Origin: an uncultured Flavobacterium sp.
GTDB lineage: Bacteria; Bacteroidota; Bacteroidia; Flavobacteriales; Flavobacteriaceae
DNA: 64,000 nucleotides
NCBI RefSeq assembly: GCF_946478785.1
Contig: NZ_CAMLDD010000030.1
Span: 4,130 to 68,129 of the forward strand
Reading direction: 5' to 3'
The notes under the pieces are model-generated. The model ran no database searches and was not told where the DNA came from. It saw only the letters and a list, made by a program, of their open reading frames with translations. The position numbers and the translations under genes are program-made. Each line of letters begins with the position of its first letter. The first letter of the stretch is position 1. This document shows, piece by piece, positions 26,005 through 34,202 of this stretch.

Positions 26005-26064
26005 ATTTTTAAAGTTTTTAGTAGCAGTCGCAGCTTTCAGTCATTACTGAGACTGAAAACTATT

Positions 26065-26283
26065 TTAGATGCTCATTCTAAAATCTTCAATAACCGGATT
26101 CGCCTTTGCAAAATCAGTTTCCTGAATAAATACCTCTACAGCCAAGTCAGTTTGGCCAAATCCCGCCAAACGAGCAGATTGAATATTATCTTTTTTTACG
26201 GTTTCTACTCCCGCTTTTTCTAATCTTTCCTGCAAAGCAATGGCTAAAACTTCACTTCCTGAAAACACTTTCATTAATCCCAT
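26065..26283 (-). CDS. DUF2007-type putative signal transducing protein
   Basis: 72 residues. MKVFSGSEVLAIALQERLEKAGVETV matches the opening of DUF2007 (a PII-like small fold), with VFIQETDFAKANPVIEDF at the end. Function unestablished. The start could be 26283 (MGLMKV) or 26274 (MKVFSG). In operon context, 22 bases after the hydrolase gene and 60 bases before the HAD gene. Confidence 0.82.
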   Translation of the reverse strand: MGLMKVFSGSEVLAIALQERLEKAGVETVKKDNIQSARLAGFGQTDLAVEVFIQETDFAKANPVIEDFRMSI

Positions 26284-26305
26284 AACATTGTATTTTTATA
26301 ATTAT

Positions 26306-27115
26306 TTATTGTAATATTATTTTTAATTGATTCTGAAAATCATTGTTTTCATTCATACCAATATGTTCCTGTTTATTTAAAGGATAAAAATGTCCATTCG
26401 ATTTTATTAAGTTACTTAATCTAACTGAATTTTCATAAGGAATTAATTGATCATCTTTTCCATGAAATATATAAATTGGAACTTTAATTTTTGGCAGATA
26501 TTCGTAAGTTTCTAATTGAAATTTCTTCATAAAATCAGGAAAAAACGGAACTCTGCTGCTTGATAATTCTGTAAAGCTATAATAAGGTGATTGAAGAATT
26601 AAAGCTTTAGGTTTCTTTTCAGAAGCCAAAATTGTGGCAAATCCTGAACCTATTGAATAACCTGTAACTATGATTCTATTTTCAGAATATCTTTTAGTTA
26701 GTGTTTTATAAACTATGTCAATATCCTTATTTAACTGTTCTTCATTTTCAATCTCTCCTTCACTTTTCCCAAAACTTCGATAATCTAAAATAAAAATATC
26801 ATATCCTAAATTAGTATATGTTTTTGCTATTTTACCCCAGCTTTCAAGGTTTCCGGCATTTCCGTGAAGATAAAAAACAAGACCTTTAGAGTTTTTTGCT
26901 TTAAATAAAAGTCCATTTAAATTAACTCCATCAAATGATTTGATATTTAATTCTTCAAATTCACTCTGATAATCAAACTGATATTCTTTTGGAAGTGAAG
27001 TACTTTGAAAAACTATTCTAACCTGATTGAAATATATGTAGGAAACAATAATCAAATAAATTACAACGAAAAAAACCAAAAGTACGATCGTTAAAAATTT
27101 AAGTGTTTTTATCAT
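26306..27115 (-). CDS. Membrane-anchored alpha/beta hydrolase
   Basis: 269 residues with an N-terminal signal anchor (8-30), then an alpha/beta-hydrolase fold: oxyanion region FYLHGNAGN, nucleophile elbow GYSIGSG, acid HGKDDQLIP and histidine KQEHIGMN. Similar to BEM46/YfhR-type hydrolases; substrate unknown. The catalytic domain should face the periplasm. Spaced 21 bases from the helicase-like gene and 22 from DUF2007. Confidence 0.88.
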   Translation of the reverse strand: MIKTLKFLTIVLLVFFVVIYLIIVSYIYFNQVRIVFQSTSLPKEYQFDYQSEFEELNIKSFDGVNLNGLLFKAKNSKGLVFYLHGNAGNLESWGKIAKTYTNLGYDIFILDYRSFGKSEGEIENEEQLNKDIDIVYKTLTKRYSENRIIVTGYSIGSGFATILASEKKPKALILQSPYYSFTELSSSRVPFFPDFMKKFQLETYEYLPKIKVPIYIFHGKDDQLIPYENSVRLSNLIKSNGHFYPLNKQEHIGMNENNDFQNQLKIILQ

Positions 27116-27136
27116 TTCATAGACTTTCTAAAGGCT

Positions 27137-27802
27137 TTATTCCTCCTCCTCAATTCCATCCTCCTCTTCATCCAACTCTTCTTCTCCTTCTTCATCCATA
27201 TCAAAAAAGTAAGGTTCTAGTAGAAATTTATCAGCCAGAATTTCGATACGTTCTGTCAATATTTCAGCAAAAATAATGCGTTGTGTTTTGGCGATACTGT
27301 TAGAAATACGCATGATTTTAGTTTCATTACGCAATCTCAAAATAGGATCTGCATCATCTAAAATCAACATCTTTAAACGGTTTACATTATAACCAGCTGT
27401 TGTAAACATGTCGCTCAGCTTGTTTGGCGTACCAATTAAAACATCTATTCCGGTTGAAATATAATTTTTATCATAATCCATATCGCCTTTGTCATGGACA
27501 CCGTAAACTTCAAGATTGGTATATTTTCCATATTTCTCAAAAAGAGCTTCCATTGCCAATACTTTTTCCTTATCCTCCACAATAATCAAAGCGCGTGGAG
27601 ATTCTTCTGTATGCCCGGCCAGTTGCTGAATAACATTCAATACAATTGTTGTTGATTTTCCGGTTCCTTTTGGAGAAATAATCATACAATCCGCACCACT
27701 TTTTATGGTCGAAAAAGTTTCCATCTGCAATATATTAGCTTCTGTCAAACCGTTTTCAATTAAGGCGTCCTGTAACTTCTCGTTTATTTTTTTTAGTTTC
27801 AT
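27137..27802 (-). CDS. Single-domain DEAD-box-like helicase protein
   Basis: 221 residues covering only the first RecA-like domain of a DEAD-box helicase: Q-motif-like ILQMETF, Walker A PKGTGKST, Ib GTPNKLSD and motif II as DDAD instead of DEAD. No second RecA domain, hence no motif VI arginine finger in the protein. An acidic tail of about 25 residues (EEGEEELDEEEDG) follows. Unlikely to be a processive helicase alone; it may be an RNA-binding ATPase or a regulator. Full frame, no sign of truncation downstream. Confidence 0.8.
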   Translation of the reverse strand: MKLKKINEKLQDALIENGLTEANILQMETFSTIKSGADCMIISPKGTGKSTTIVLNVIQQLAGHTEESPRALIIVEDKEKVLAMEALFEKYGKYTNLEVYGVHDKGDMDYDKNYISTGIDVLIGTPNKLSDMFTTAGYNVNRLKMLILDDADPILRLRNETKIMRISNSIAKTQRIIFAEILTERIEILADKFLLEPYFFDMDEEGEEELDEEEDGIEEEE

Positions 27803-27818
27803 ATTCTAATTTAGATTT

Positions 27819-27848
27819 ATGATTTTGGAATTTAGATTCCAAAATCAT
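27819..27848. repeat. Intercistronic palindrome
   Basis: ATGATTTTGGAA (27819-27830) pairs perfectly with 27837-27848 around a 6-base loop. It reaches the stop codon of the response regulator and lies before the helicase-like gene. No U-tract, so attenuation or mRNA stability is as likely as termination. Confidence 0.55.
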
Positions 27849-29011
27849 TACTTGCTGGCAAACATTTTTACATCAGTTTCAGAAATTTCTGTCCCTCCCA
27901 AAATGATTAATCTTTCGACTACATTCCGAAGTTCACGGATGTTTCCTGTCCAATCGTATTCCTGCAATAATTTTATGGCTGGTTGCGAAAATACCTTCAC
28001 CACATTTCCCTGTTCTGAAGCTATTTTCTCTGCAAAGTGTCTTATCAAAGCCGGAATATCATCACGTCTTTCATTCAATGGCGGAACTTTAATTAAAATC
28101 ACAGCCAAACGATGGTATAAGTCTTCACGGAAACGGCCTTCGGCAATTTCTGTTTTTAAATCTTTATTCGTTGCCGCCACTACGCGAACATCAACTTTTA
28201 TATCTTTTTCTGCACCGACTCTCGTGATCATACTTTCCTGCAAAGCACGTAAGACTTTGGCTTGCGCCGAAAGGCTCATATCTCCAATTTCATCTAAGAA
28301 AATAGTCCCTTTATCTGCTGCTTCAAATTTTCCGGCACGATCTTTCACTGCCGATGTAAAAGCACCTTTTACATGTCCGAATAATTCGCTTTCAATCAAT
28401 TCGCTGGGAATAGCAGCGCAGTTCACTTCAATTAAAGGGAAATTGGCACGCTCGCTTTTTTCGTGCAATTGGTGCGCTACTAATTCTTTTCCTGTTCCGT
28501 TTGGTCCTGTAATTAAAACTCTGGCTTCTGTTTGTGCCACTTTATCAATCATTAATTTAATATGACTGATGGCATCGCTCTCGCCAACCATTTCGTAATT
28601 TTTACTGACTTTTTTCTTCAGGATTTTATTCTCAACTACAAGCTGTTTTTTATCCAAAGCATTACGAACAGTATTCAATAAACGATTCAAATCTGGTGGC
28701 TTTGAGATATAATCAAAAGCTCCCAAACGCATGGTATGAATCGCTGTTTCCATATCACCATGCCCGGAAATCATGACCATAGGAATTTCGGGTTTGATTT
28801 TTTTTACTTCTTCCAAAACCTCAACACCGTCCATTTTTGGCATTTTGATATCGCACAAAACCAAATCGTAATCGTTGTTTTTTATTTTTTCAAGTCCTGC
28901 AACACCATCTTCCGCTTCATCAACCTGATATGCATCATTTTCTTCTGATAAAATCTTTACCAAAACGCGCCTGATCGCTGCTTCGTCTTCTATAATTAGT
29001 ATTTTACTCAT
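27848..29011 (-). CDS. Response regulator with AAA+ sigma-54-activator-type domain, no HTH
   Basis: 387 residues from MSKILIIEDE. Receiver domain 1-120 (acidic pocket ED, phospho-Asp in LVLCDIKMPKMDG, Lys in YISKPPD). AAA+ domain about 140-375: Walker A GPNGTGKE, GAFTSA in place of the sigma-54 contact loop GAFTGA, Walker B IFLDEIGDMS, and the sensor II region GNIRELRNVVERL. The protein ends at about the AAA+ lid, so the usual Fis-type DNA-binding domain is missing. Head of a six-gene run. Whether it contacts RpoN is uncertain. Confidence 0.9.
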   Translation of the reverse strand: MSKILIIEDEAAIRRVLVKILSEENDAYQVDEAEDGVAGLEKIKNNDYDLVLCDIKMPKMDGVEVLEEVKKIKPEIPMVMISGHGDMETAIHTMRLGAFDYISKPPDLNRLLNTVRNALDKKQLVVENKILKKKVSKNYEMVGESDAISHIKLMIDKVAQTEARVLITGPNGTGKELVAHQLHEKSERANFPLIEVNCAAIPSELIESELFGHVKGAFTSAVKDRAGKFEAADKGTIFLDEIGDMSLSAQAKVLRALQESMITRVGAEKDIKVDVRVVAATNKDLKTEIAEGRFREDLYHRLAVILIKVPPLNERRDDIPALIRHFAEKIASEQGNVVKVFSQPAIKLLQEYDWTGNIRELRNVVERLIILGGTEISETDVKMFASK

Positions 29012-29031
29012 TTTTTTGAGATTCAAAGTTG

Positions 29032-29198
29032 CAAAGGTTCAGAGGTACAAAGTTTAAAACCTTTGTCACTATATACTTTTGAAACTACATTATTTTATAA
29101 TTTATACTCTTTGTAAAATTCCTAAACTACTTTGTTCTGAAGTACAAAAGTTAGTATAGTCAAAAAAACCTTTGTCCCTTTGCAACTCTGAACCTTTG
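29032..29198. repeat. Decayed inverted repeat
   Basis: CAAAGGTTCAGAG (29032-29044) is repeated inverted at 29186-29198; the interior has further partial matches built on CAAAGTT and CCTTTGTC. It fills the gap between the ABC permease and the response regulator. Confidence 0.5.
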
Positions 29199-29210
29199 TG
29201 ACTATAGAAA

Positions 29211-30527
29211 TTAATATTTAAGCCATCTATACAATTCCTTCCAGGTTGGTTTTTTGCCGTACATTAGAATACCAACACGGTAAATTTTTGCGGCAAACCA
29301 GACTACAAGGAAAAAGGTAGCAAACAATAATGATACCGAAATTGCGATTTGCCACCAAGGCACACCAAACGGAATACGCATTAACATAACTATTGGCGAT
29401 GTTAGCGGAATCATTGAAAATACTACTGCAACTGTTCCGTGTGGGTCATTTACAACCGTAAAAAATCCTATATAAACGCTTAATATAAGTGGCATAATAA
29501 TAGGTAAAAGGAATTGTTGAGAATCAGTTTGATTGTCAACTGCGGCTCCAATTGCTGCATAGAATGAGCTATATAGAAAATATCCTCCTATAAAATAAAC
29601 TATAAAGCCGATAATGATACTGGCAATTGGTAAATTCCATAATTCGCTAATATACATTTGTGCTGATCCTGAAAATTCCTGTTGCGCTGAATGCATCAAT
29701 TCAGGAGAAATTCTGGCAGTTGGCCCAACATTCACCCCAAAAAATGCAGAAGCAGCAAACATTAATCCCAAACCAATTATCGCCCAGATTGTAAACTGCA
29801 ATAATCCTGCAAGCGAAGTTCCTACAATTTTTCCAATCATCAATTGGAATGGTTTTACCGACGAAATAATAATTTCAATAATTCGATTTGTTTTTTCTTC
29901 GATCACGCTTCGCATTACCATATTTCCATAAATGATAATAAACATCATGATTAAATAACCAAAAGCACCGCCAATTCCGATTTTAATTTCATTTAATCCT
30001 TTTAAACTTTCTTCTCCTGAGGCTTTTATCAAATGAATATTCACATCTGACTGCGCTTTTTGAATCGCTACAGTATCCAGTTTTGCTTTCTCCAGATTGA
30101 GCTTTGTTATTTTTCTTCCGATGATATACTGCGTACTCTCAATGAAAGAAATACTCGGACTATTATTAGAGATAAACTCTACTTTGGTTTCTAAATCTTT
30201 TAAATTGCTCGTTTTTGGAATAACAATTAAACCACTGAAATTTTCTTTGGAGATACTATCTTTCAAGGATTTTGTATCAATTTCAGATAAATTAAGATAT
30301 TTAAATTCACCCTCTTTTCTGTTTTCCTTCAAAAAGTCATTTACAAACAAACCTGTTTCGTCATGAAGTGCAATTCGTTTAGTTTCTGCTTTCATTGAAC
30401 TCAAATAGCCAATAAATCCAGCAATTGCCACAAACAGCAACGGACTCAAAAAAGTCATGACAACAAAAGACTTATTGCGGACTTTTGCAATGAACTCTCT
30501 TTTTATAATCAGCGAAATGATGCTCAT
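29211..30527 (-). CDS. ABC-2 type transporter permease (NatB-like)
   Basis: 438 residues: one N-terminal helix (about 21-43), a periplasmic domain of about 140 residues, then five to six helices (FGYLIMMFIIIYGNMVM onward). The GNMVMRSVIEEKTNRIIEII segment is typical of NatB/YhaP-type ABC-2 permeases. Pairs with the ATPase gene 82 bases upstream. The transported substrate is unknown; relatives export Na+ or drugs. The intergenic spacer contains ATTTTAG and TTGATTG repeats. Confidence 0.9.
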   Translation of the reverse strand: MSIISLIIKREFIAKVRNKSFVVMTFLSPLLFVAIAGFIGYLSSMKAETKRIALHDETGLFVNDFLKENRKEGEFKYLNLSEIDTKSLKDSISKENFSGLIVIPKTSNLKDLETKVEFISNNSPSISFIESTQYIIGRKITKLNLEKAKLDTVAIQKAQSDVNIHLIKASGEESLKGLNEIKIGIGGAFGYLIMMFIIIYGNMVMRSVIEEKTNRIIEIIISSVKPFQLMIGKIVGTSLAGLLQFTIWAIIGLGLMFAASAFFGVNVGPTARISPELMHSAQQEFSGSAQMYISELWNLPIASIIIGFIVYFIGGYFLYSSFYAAIGAAVDNQTDSQQFLLPIIMPLILSVYIGFFTVVNDPHGTVAVVFSMIPLTSPIVMLMRIPFGVPWWQIAISVSLLFATFFLVVWFAAKIYRVGILMYGKKPTWKELYRWLKY

Positions 30528-30532
30528 TTTTA

Positions 30533-30560
30533 ATTTTAGATTTTAGATTGTTGATTGTTG
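30533..30560. repeat. Short tandem repeat between the ABC genes
   Basis: Two ATTTTAG heptamers (30533-30546) followed by TTGATTG units. The same ATTTTAG heptamer is tandemly repeated before hisS. Confidence 0.45.
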
Positions 30561-30609
30561 ATTTTAGGTTGTCGATTCAGATTTTAGTTCTTCACTCTAA
30601 TATCTAAAT

Positions 30610-31539
30610 CTAAACTTTATTTTCAGTTACCGTTTGAATAAAAATATCGTTGACACTTGGTATCTTTTCTACAAAGTGCGTTACCTGACCTCTTTGTGTT
30701 AAAAGATGCAATAACTCGTTTGAAGATGCATTTCCAATTTGTATGTTTAATTTCAAATCATCGCTCAGAGATTTAAAATGAGCCGGGGAAACGTTAAACT
30801 TCTGCGTAATATCGTACATCAAACCTTCAACGTTATTGGTCAGGATTCCAACTTCAAAGCTATTGGTTCTGAACTGACGTTTTACATCGCTTAATTTTCC
30901 TTCAATTAATTTATTCGATTTATGAATTAAAGCAATATGGTCACAAAGTTCCTCAACGCTTTCCATTCGATGTGTTGAGAATATAATGGTTGCCCCTTGT
31001 TCCCTCAATTCTAAAATTTCATCTTTTATCACATTTGCATTTACAGGGTCAAAACCAGAGAAAGGTTCATCAAAAATTAGCAGCTTCGGTTTATGCAGCA
31101 CACAAACTACAAACTGAATTTTTTGCGCCATTCCTTTAGAAAGTTCCTGTATTTTTTTGTTCCACCAGCCCTGTATCCCCAAACGGTCGAACCAATATTC
31201 CAATTGCACTTTTGCCTCAGCTTTAGAAAGTCCTTTCATTTGCGCCAGGTACAAACATTGTTCACCCACTTTCATAGAAGTATACAAACCTCTTTCCTCA
31301 GGCAAATAACCGATAGTCTGGACATGTTTGGGCTGCAATTTTTCTCCATCCAGAATAATTTCACCACTATCTGGCAAAGTAATTTGATTGATGATCCGGA
31401 TAAGGGAAGTTTTTCCGGCTCCATTCGGACCTAATAATCCGTAAATACTGCCTTTTGGCACATTTAATGAAACTTCGTTAAGCGCTACATAATCACCGTA
31501 TTGTTTTACGACTTTATGTACTTCGAGTAAGTTGCTCAT
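30610..31539 (-). CDS. ABC transporter ATP-binding protein (NatA-like)
   Basis: 309 residues from MSNLLEVHKVVKQYG. Walker A GPNGAGKTS, Q-loop GYLPEERGLY, signature LSKGMAQK, Walker B LLIFDEPFSGFDP and switch histidine STHRMES. C-terminal extension of about 90 residues as in DUF4162-bearing NatA-type ATPases. The ATP-hydrolysing partner of the permease that follows. The longer frame to 31575 is rejected because the domain start aligns at 31539. Confidence 0.93.
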   Translation of the reverse strand: MSNLLEVHKVVKQYGDYVALNEVSLNVPKGSIYGLLGPNGAGKTSLIRIINQITLPDSGEIILDGEKLQPKHVQTIGYLPEERGLYTSMKVGEQCLYLAQMKGLSKAEAKVQLEYWFDRLGIQGWWNKKIQELSKGMAQKIQFVVCVLHKPKLLIFDEPFSGFDPVNANVIKDEILELREQGATIIFSTHRMESVEELCDHIALIHKSNKLIEGKLSDVKRQFRTNSFEVGILTNNVEGLMYDITQKFNVSPAHFKSLSDDLKLNIQIGNASSNELLHLLTQRGQVTHFVEKIPSVNDIFIQTVTENKV

Positions 31540-31633
31540 GCGATTTTTTAGATTTTCTGCGGTCAATTTGACCATTGTAGCTTTACGCCTGTAAAAGTAA
31601 ATAATTCATAGCGAATCTAAGTACTAATACGCA

Positions 31634-31670
31634 AAAAACCCATCCTAAATTTGTAGTAGAATGGGTTTTT
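31634..31670 (-). terminator. dnaJ terminator
   Basis: AAAAACCCAT (31634-31643) pairs with 31661-31670. On the minus strand it gives a stem followed by T residues just after the dnaJ stop. Confidence 0.65.
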
Positions 31671-31704
31671 ATATCTATTTAAACATTTCTAAAAAAAGTT
31701 CTGC

Positions 31705-32814
31705 TTATGAAAACATGTCTTTTACTTTTTCAAAAAATGATTTTTCTGATTTTTCAGGACTTGGTATAAAATGTTCGCTGTTTAAAGCATTTTCAAAAAA
31801 CTGCTTTTGATCTTTGTTTAGTGTTTTTGGAGTCCAGACATTTACGTGAACTAACAAATCACCATTTCCATAACCGTTTAAGCTTGGAATTCCTTTTCCT
31901 TTTAATCTTAGGATTTTTCCGGACTGAATTCCTTCTTCCAGTTTAATGCGAACTTTTCCGTTGATGGCTTCAATATCTTTTGAAACTCCTAAGACTGCTT
32001 CTGGAAAACTGATATATAAATCGTAATGAACATTTTCTCCTTCACGCTTTAAGAATTCGTGTTCAACCTCTTCAATGGCAACAATTAAATCTCCTGGAAT
32101 ACTATTTCCCGGTGCATCATTTCCTTTGTTCGAAACTTTCAGTTGCATTCCGTCAGTAACTCCTGCAGGAATTTTTATTGAAACAGTTTCATCTTCCTGA
32201 ACCATCCCCTGTGCATCGGCTTCAGATGGTCTTTTATCAAGAATTTGTCCGGAACCACCACAGGCAGGACAAGTTGATGCAGATTGCATTCTTCCTAAAA
32301 TGGTGTTCGTTACACGCATCACCTGACCCTGACCGTTACAAGTCGAGCAAGTTTTGTACGTAACTCCTTTGGCCTGAACTTTACGTTTTACTTTTACTTT
32401 TTTCTCCACTCCATTTGCAATTTCTTCTAAAGTCAATTTTACTTTAATTCGAAGATTGCTTCCTTTAGCGCGACGGGGACCGCCTCCGCCTCCGCCGAAA
32501 CCGCCAAATCCACCACCAAAAATGTCACCAAACTGGCTAAAAATATCATCCATATTCATACCGCCATGTCCGCCGCCAAATCCGCCTGATCCATCAAAAG
32601 CCTGATGTCCGTATTGGTCATATTTTGCTTTTTTGTTAGGATCGCTCAAAACTTCATAAGCTTCTGCCGCTAGTTTGAAGTTTTCTTCTGCCGCTTTGTC
32701 TCCTGGATTTTTATCCGGGTGATATTTCAACGCACTTTTACGGTACGCTTTTTTAATTTCGGCAGCATCAGCATTTTTTGAAATGCCTAATATTTCGTAA
32801 AAATCTTTTTTCAT
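31705..32814 (-). CDS. dnaJ: Chaperone DnaJ
   Basis: Hsp40 co-chaperone that delivers substrates to DnaK and stimulates its ATPase. 369 residues: J domain 1-70 with HPD ([10 protein letters not shown]), G/F-rich linker about 75-115, zinc region, then the C-terminal substrate domains. Only two CxxCxGxG repeats are present ([16 protein letters not shown]) instead of four, leaving one zinc centre. Lies 75 bases behind grpE and is co-transcribed with it from 33489-33521. Confidence 0.96.
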   Translation of the reverse strand: MKKDFYEILGISKNADAAEIKKAYRKSALKYHPDKNPGDKAAEENFKLAAEAYEVLSDPNKKAKYDQYGHQAFDGSGGFGGGHGGMNMDDIFSQFGDIFGGGFGGFGGGGGGPRRAKGSNLRIKVKLTLEEIANGVEKKVKVKRKVQAKGVTYKTCSTCNGQGQVMRVTNTILGRMQSASTCPACGGSGQILDKRPSEADAQGMVQEDETVSIKIPAGVTDGMQLKVSNKGNDAPGNSIPGDLIVAIEEVEHEFLKREGENVHYDLYISFPEAVLGVSKDIEAINGKVRIKLEEGIQSGKILRLKGKGIPSLNGYGNGDLLVHVNVWTPKTLNKDQKQFFENALNSEHFIPSPEKSEKSFFEKVKDMFS

Positions 32815-32889
32815 AATAAGGTTAAATTACAAATCTGAAATTCCAACATCCAATTTTCAATTGTGCTTTAAAATTTCTGTTTGCTTTTA

Positions 32890-33468
32890 TTAGTTTCCAA
32901 TAACCACTTTAGGGAAACGAATAATTTTGTCTCCTAATTTGTATCCTTTTTCAATAACATCAACTATTTTCCCTTTTAATTTGTCAGACGGAGCTGGAAT
33001 TTGGGTAATTGCTTCAGCAAAATCAGCATTAAAAGCATCTCCTGCTCTTACTTCAACTTGCTCTAAACCTTTTGAAACTAGAGTGCTTTTTAGTTTTTCA
33101 TGAATAAGCTCTACTCCTTTTTTCAAATTTTCATCGTCAGATTTATTAATTTCCACAGTCGCTCTGTCAAAATCATCCAAAACAGGAAGCATTGCCAATA
33201 AAACTTCTTGGTTTGCAGTCTTAAACAAATCCATACGCTCTTTTGAAGTTCTTTTTTTATAATTTTCAAATTCGGCAAATAATCTCAAAAACTTATCTTT
33301 TTCCTTTGCCAAGTCCTGAGCCAATTGCTCTTCAACACTTAATTCTTCAACAATTAACTGTTCTCCGTTGGCATTGTTTTCTAACGTTACATCATCTAAT
33401 TCCTGATCGAATTCTGTATTTTCAGTAGTCATATTACTTTTATTTTTAAAAATATCTTTAAACTTCAT
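32890..33468 (-). CDS. grpE: Nucleotide exchange factor GrpE
   Basis: Releases ADP from DnaK. 192 residues: acidic, disordered start (1-55), long coiled-coil helix (VEEQLAQDLAKEKDKFLRLFAEFENYKKRTSKER), then the C-terminal beta domain ending in KGYKLGDKIIRFPKVVIG, the family signature. A second in-frame ATG (MTTENTEF) is possible 12 codons later. First gene of grpE-dnaJ, with a well-placed promoter about 20 bases upstream. Confidence 0.95.
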   Translation of the reverse strand: MKFKDIFKNKSNMTTENTEFDQELDDVTLENNANGEQLIVEELSVEEQLAQDLAKEKDKFLRLFAEFENYKKRTSKERMDLFKTANQEVLLAMLPVLDDFDRATVEINKSDDENLKKGVELIHEKLKSTLVSKGLEQVEVRAGDAFNADFAEAITQIPAPSDKLKGKIVDVIEKGYKLGDKIIRFPKVVIGN

Positions 33469-33488
33469 TTTTTTCTTTCTTTAGATTG

Positions 33489-33521
33489 CAAAAGTACTGC
33501 CAAATCTTTTAAAATGTCAAA
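33489..33521 (-). promoter_or_regulatory. grpE-dnaJ promoter
   Basis: On the minus strand: TTTG (33518-33521), a 21-base spacer and a perfect TACTTTTG (33489-33496). The housekeeping Bacteroidota layout; no separate heat-shock operator recognised. Confidence 0.65.
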
Positions 33522-33612
33522 TTGTCACTTTCATAATTCATATATATTCAAAAATTATAATTCTTAAGCAAAATTTAGTATAATTTTAAGACTATTACGT
33601 TTTCGTTTACCT

Positions 33613-33755
33613 TACATTTGAACCTGAAAAACCAAATCAGTATTATTACCTATCAAAGTTTGAATTTAAGGGTTAGCCTCGGCTTATATAAATTATTAAT
33701 TCAAGTTTACCTTATATTAAAAAAAGCTTCGCCTATTTGACGAAGCTTTTTTTAA
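33613..33755 (+). ncRNA. Candidate small non-coding transcript
   Basis: A perfect -7 element TACATTTG (33613-33620) with no gene behind it is followed by about 100 bases without an open frame and then a strong hairpin with a T-tract (33719-33753). This looks like a promoter-to-terminator unit of roughly 130 bases. No good -33 element, and no known RNA family recognised. Alternatively the hairpin serves only the tRNA on the other strand. Confidence 0.3.
33719..33753. terminator. Bidirectional hairpin terminator
   Basis: AAAAAAAGCTTCG (33719-33731) pairs perfectly with 33741-33753 around a 9-base loop. Downstream of tRNA-Trp on the minus strand and usable on either strand. Confidence 0.85.
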
Positions 33756-33816
33756 TGTTTTTTCCTTAATTCCTCGAAATCTTTGATAAACACTTAATCG
33801 CTGTTATTTATTATTG

Positions 33817-33887
33817 CACGGGCGGAGGGATTCGAACCCCCATCAACGGTTTTGGAGACCGCTATTCTACCCTTGAACTACGCCCGT
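33817..33887 (-). tRNA. trnW: tRNA-Trp (anticodon CCA)
   Basis: Read on the minus strand it folds as a cloverleaf: acceptor ACGGGCG with CGCCCGT, anticodon arm GCGGT-CTCCAAA-ACCGT giving anticodon CCA, and T arm with GTTCGAATCC. Discriminator G; CCA is not encoded. Stands alone between grpE and hisS, with a hairpin terminator 64 bases downstream. Confidence 0.95.
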
Positions 33888-34024
33888 AACTTAAGGTCGG
33901 CAAATTAAAAGTTTTTTTTCTTCCCCGGCAACTATTTCACATGGAGATTTTAAAAGAAAATCCTTTAAAACTAGGCAACACAAAGCAAACAACTTCGTTC
34001 CAAACAGTTAACCTATAATTTTTT

Positions 34025-34153
34025 ATTTCACGCAGATCTAAAAAAGATTTAGGCAGATTAAAGCAGATTTATTTTCATATAACAATCAAATTAAAGCTGC
34101 TCGAATCTGCAACCCGAGCGACAGCGAACAGGCGAAGCAAATCTGCGTGAAAT
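34025..34153. repeat. TTTCACGCAGAT inverted-repeat element
   Basis: ATTTCACGCAGAT (34025-34037) is repeated inverted at 34141-34153. The interior contains further GCAGATT units. It lies between hisS and tRNA-Trp. No open frame inside. Confidence 0.55.
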
Positions 34154-34202
34154 AAAAATCTAATAATCCTTATAATCTGTGGCAAAACACCTTACCAATC
34201 AA

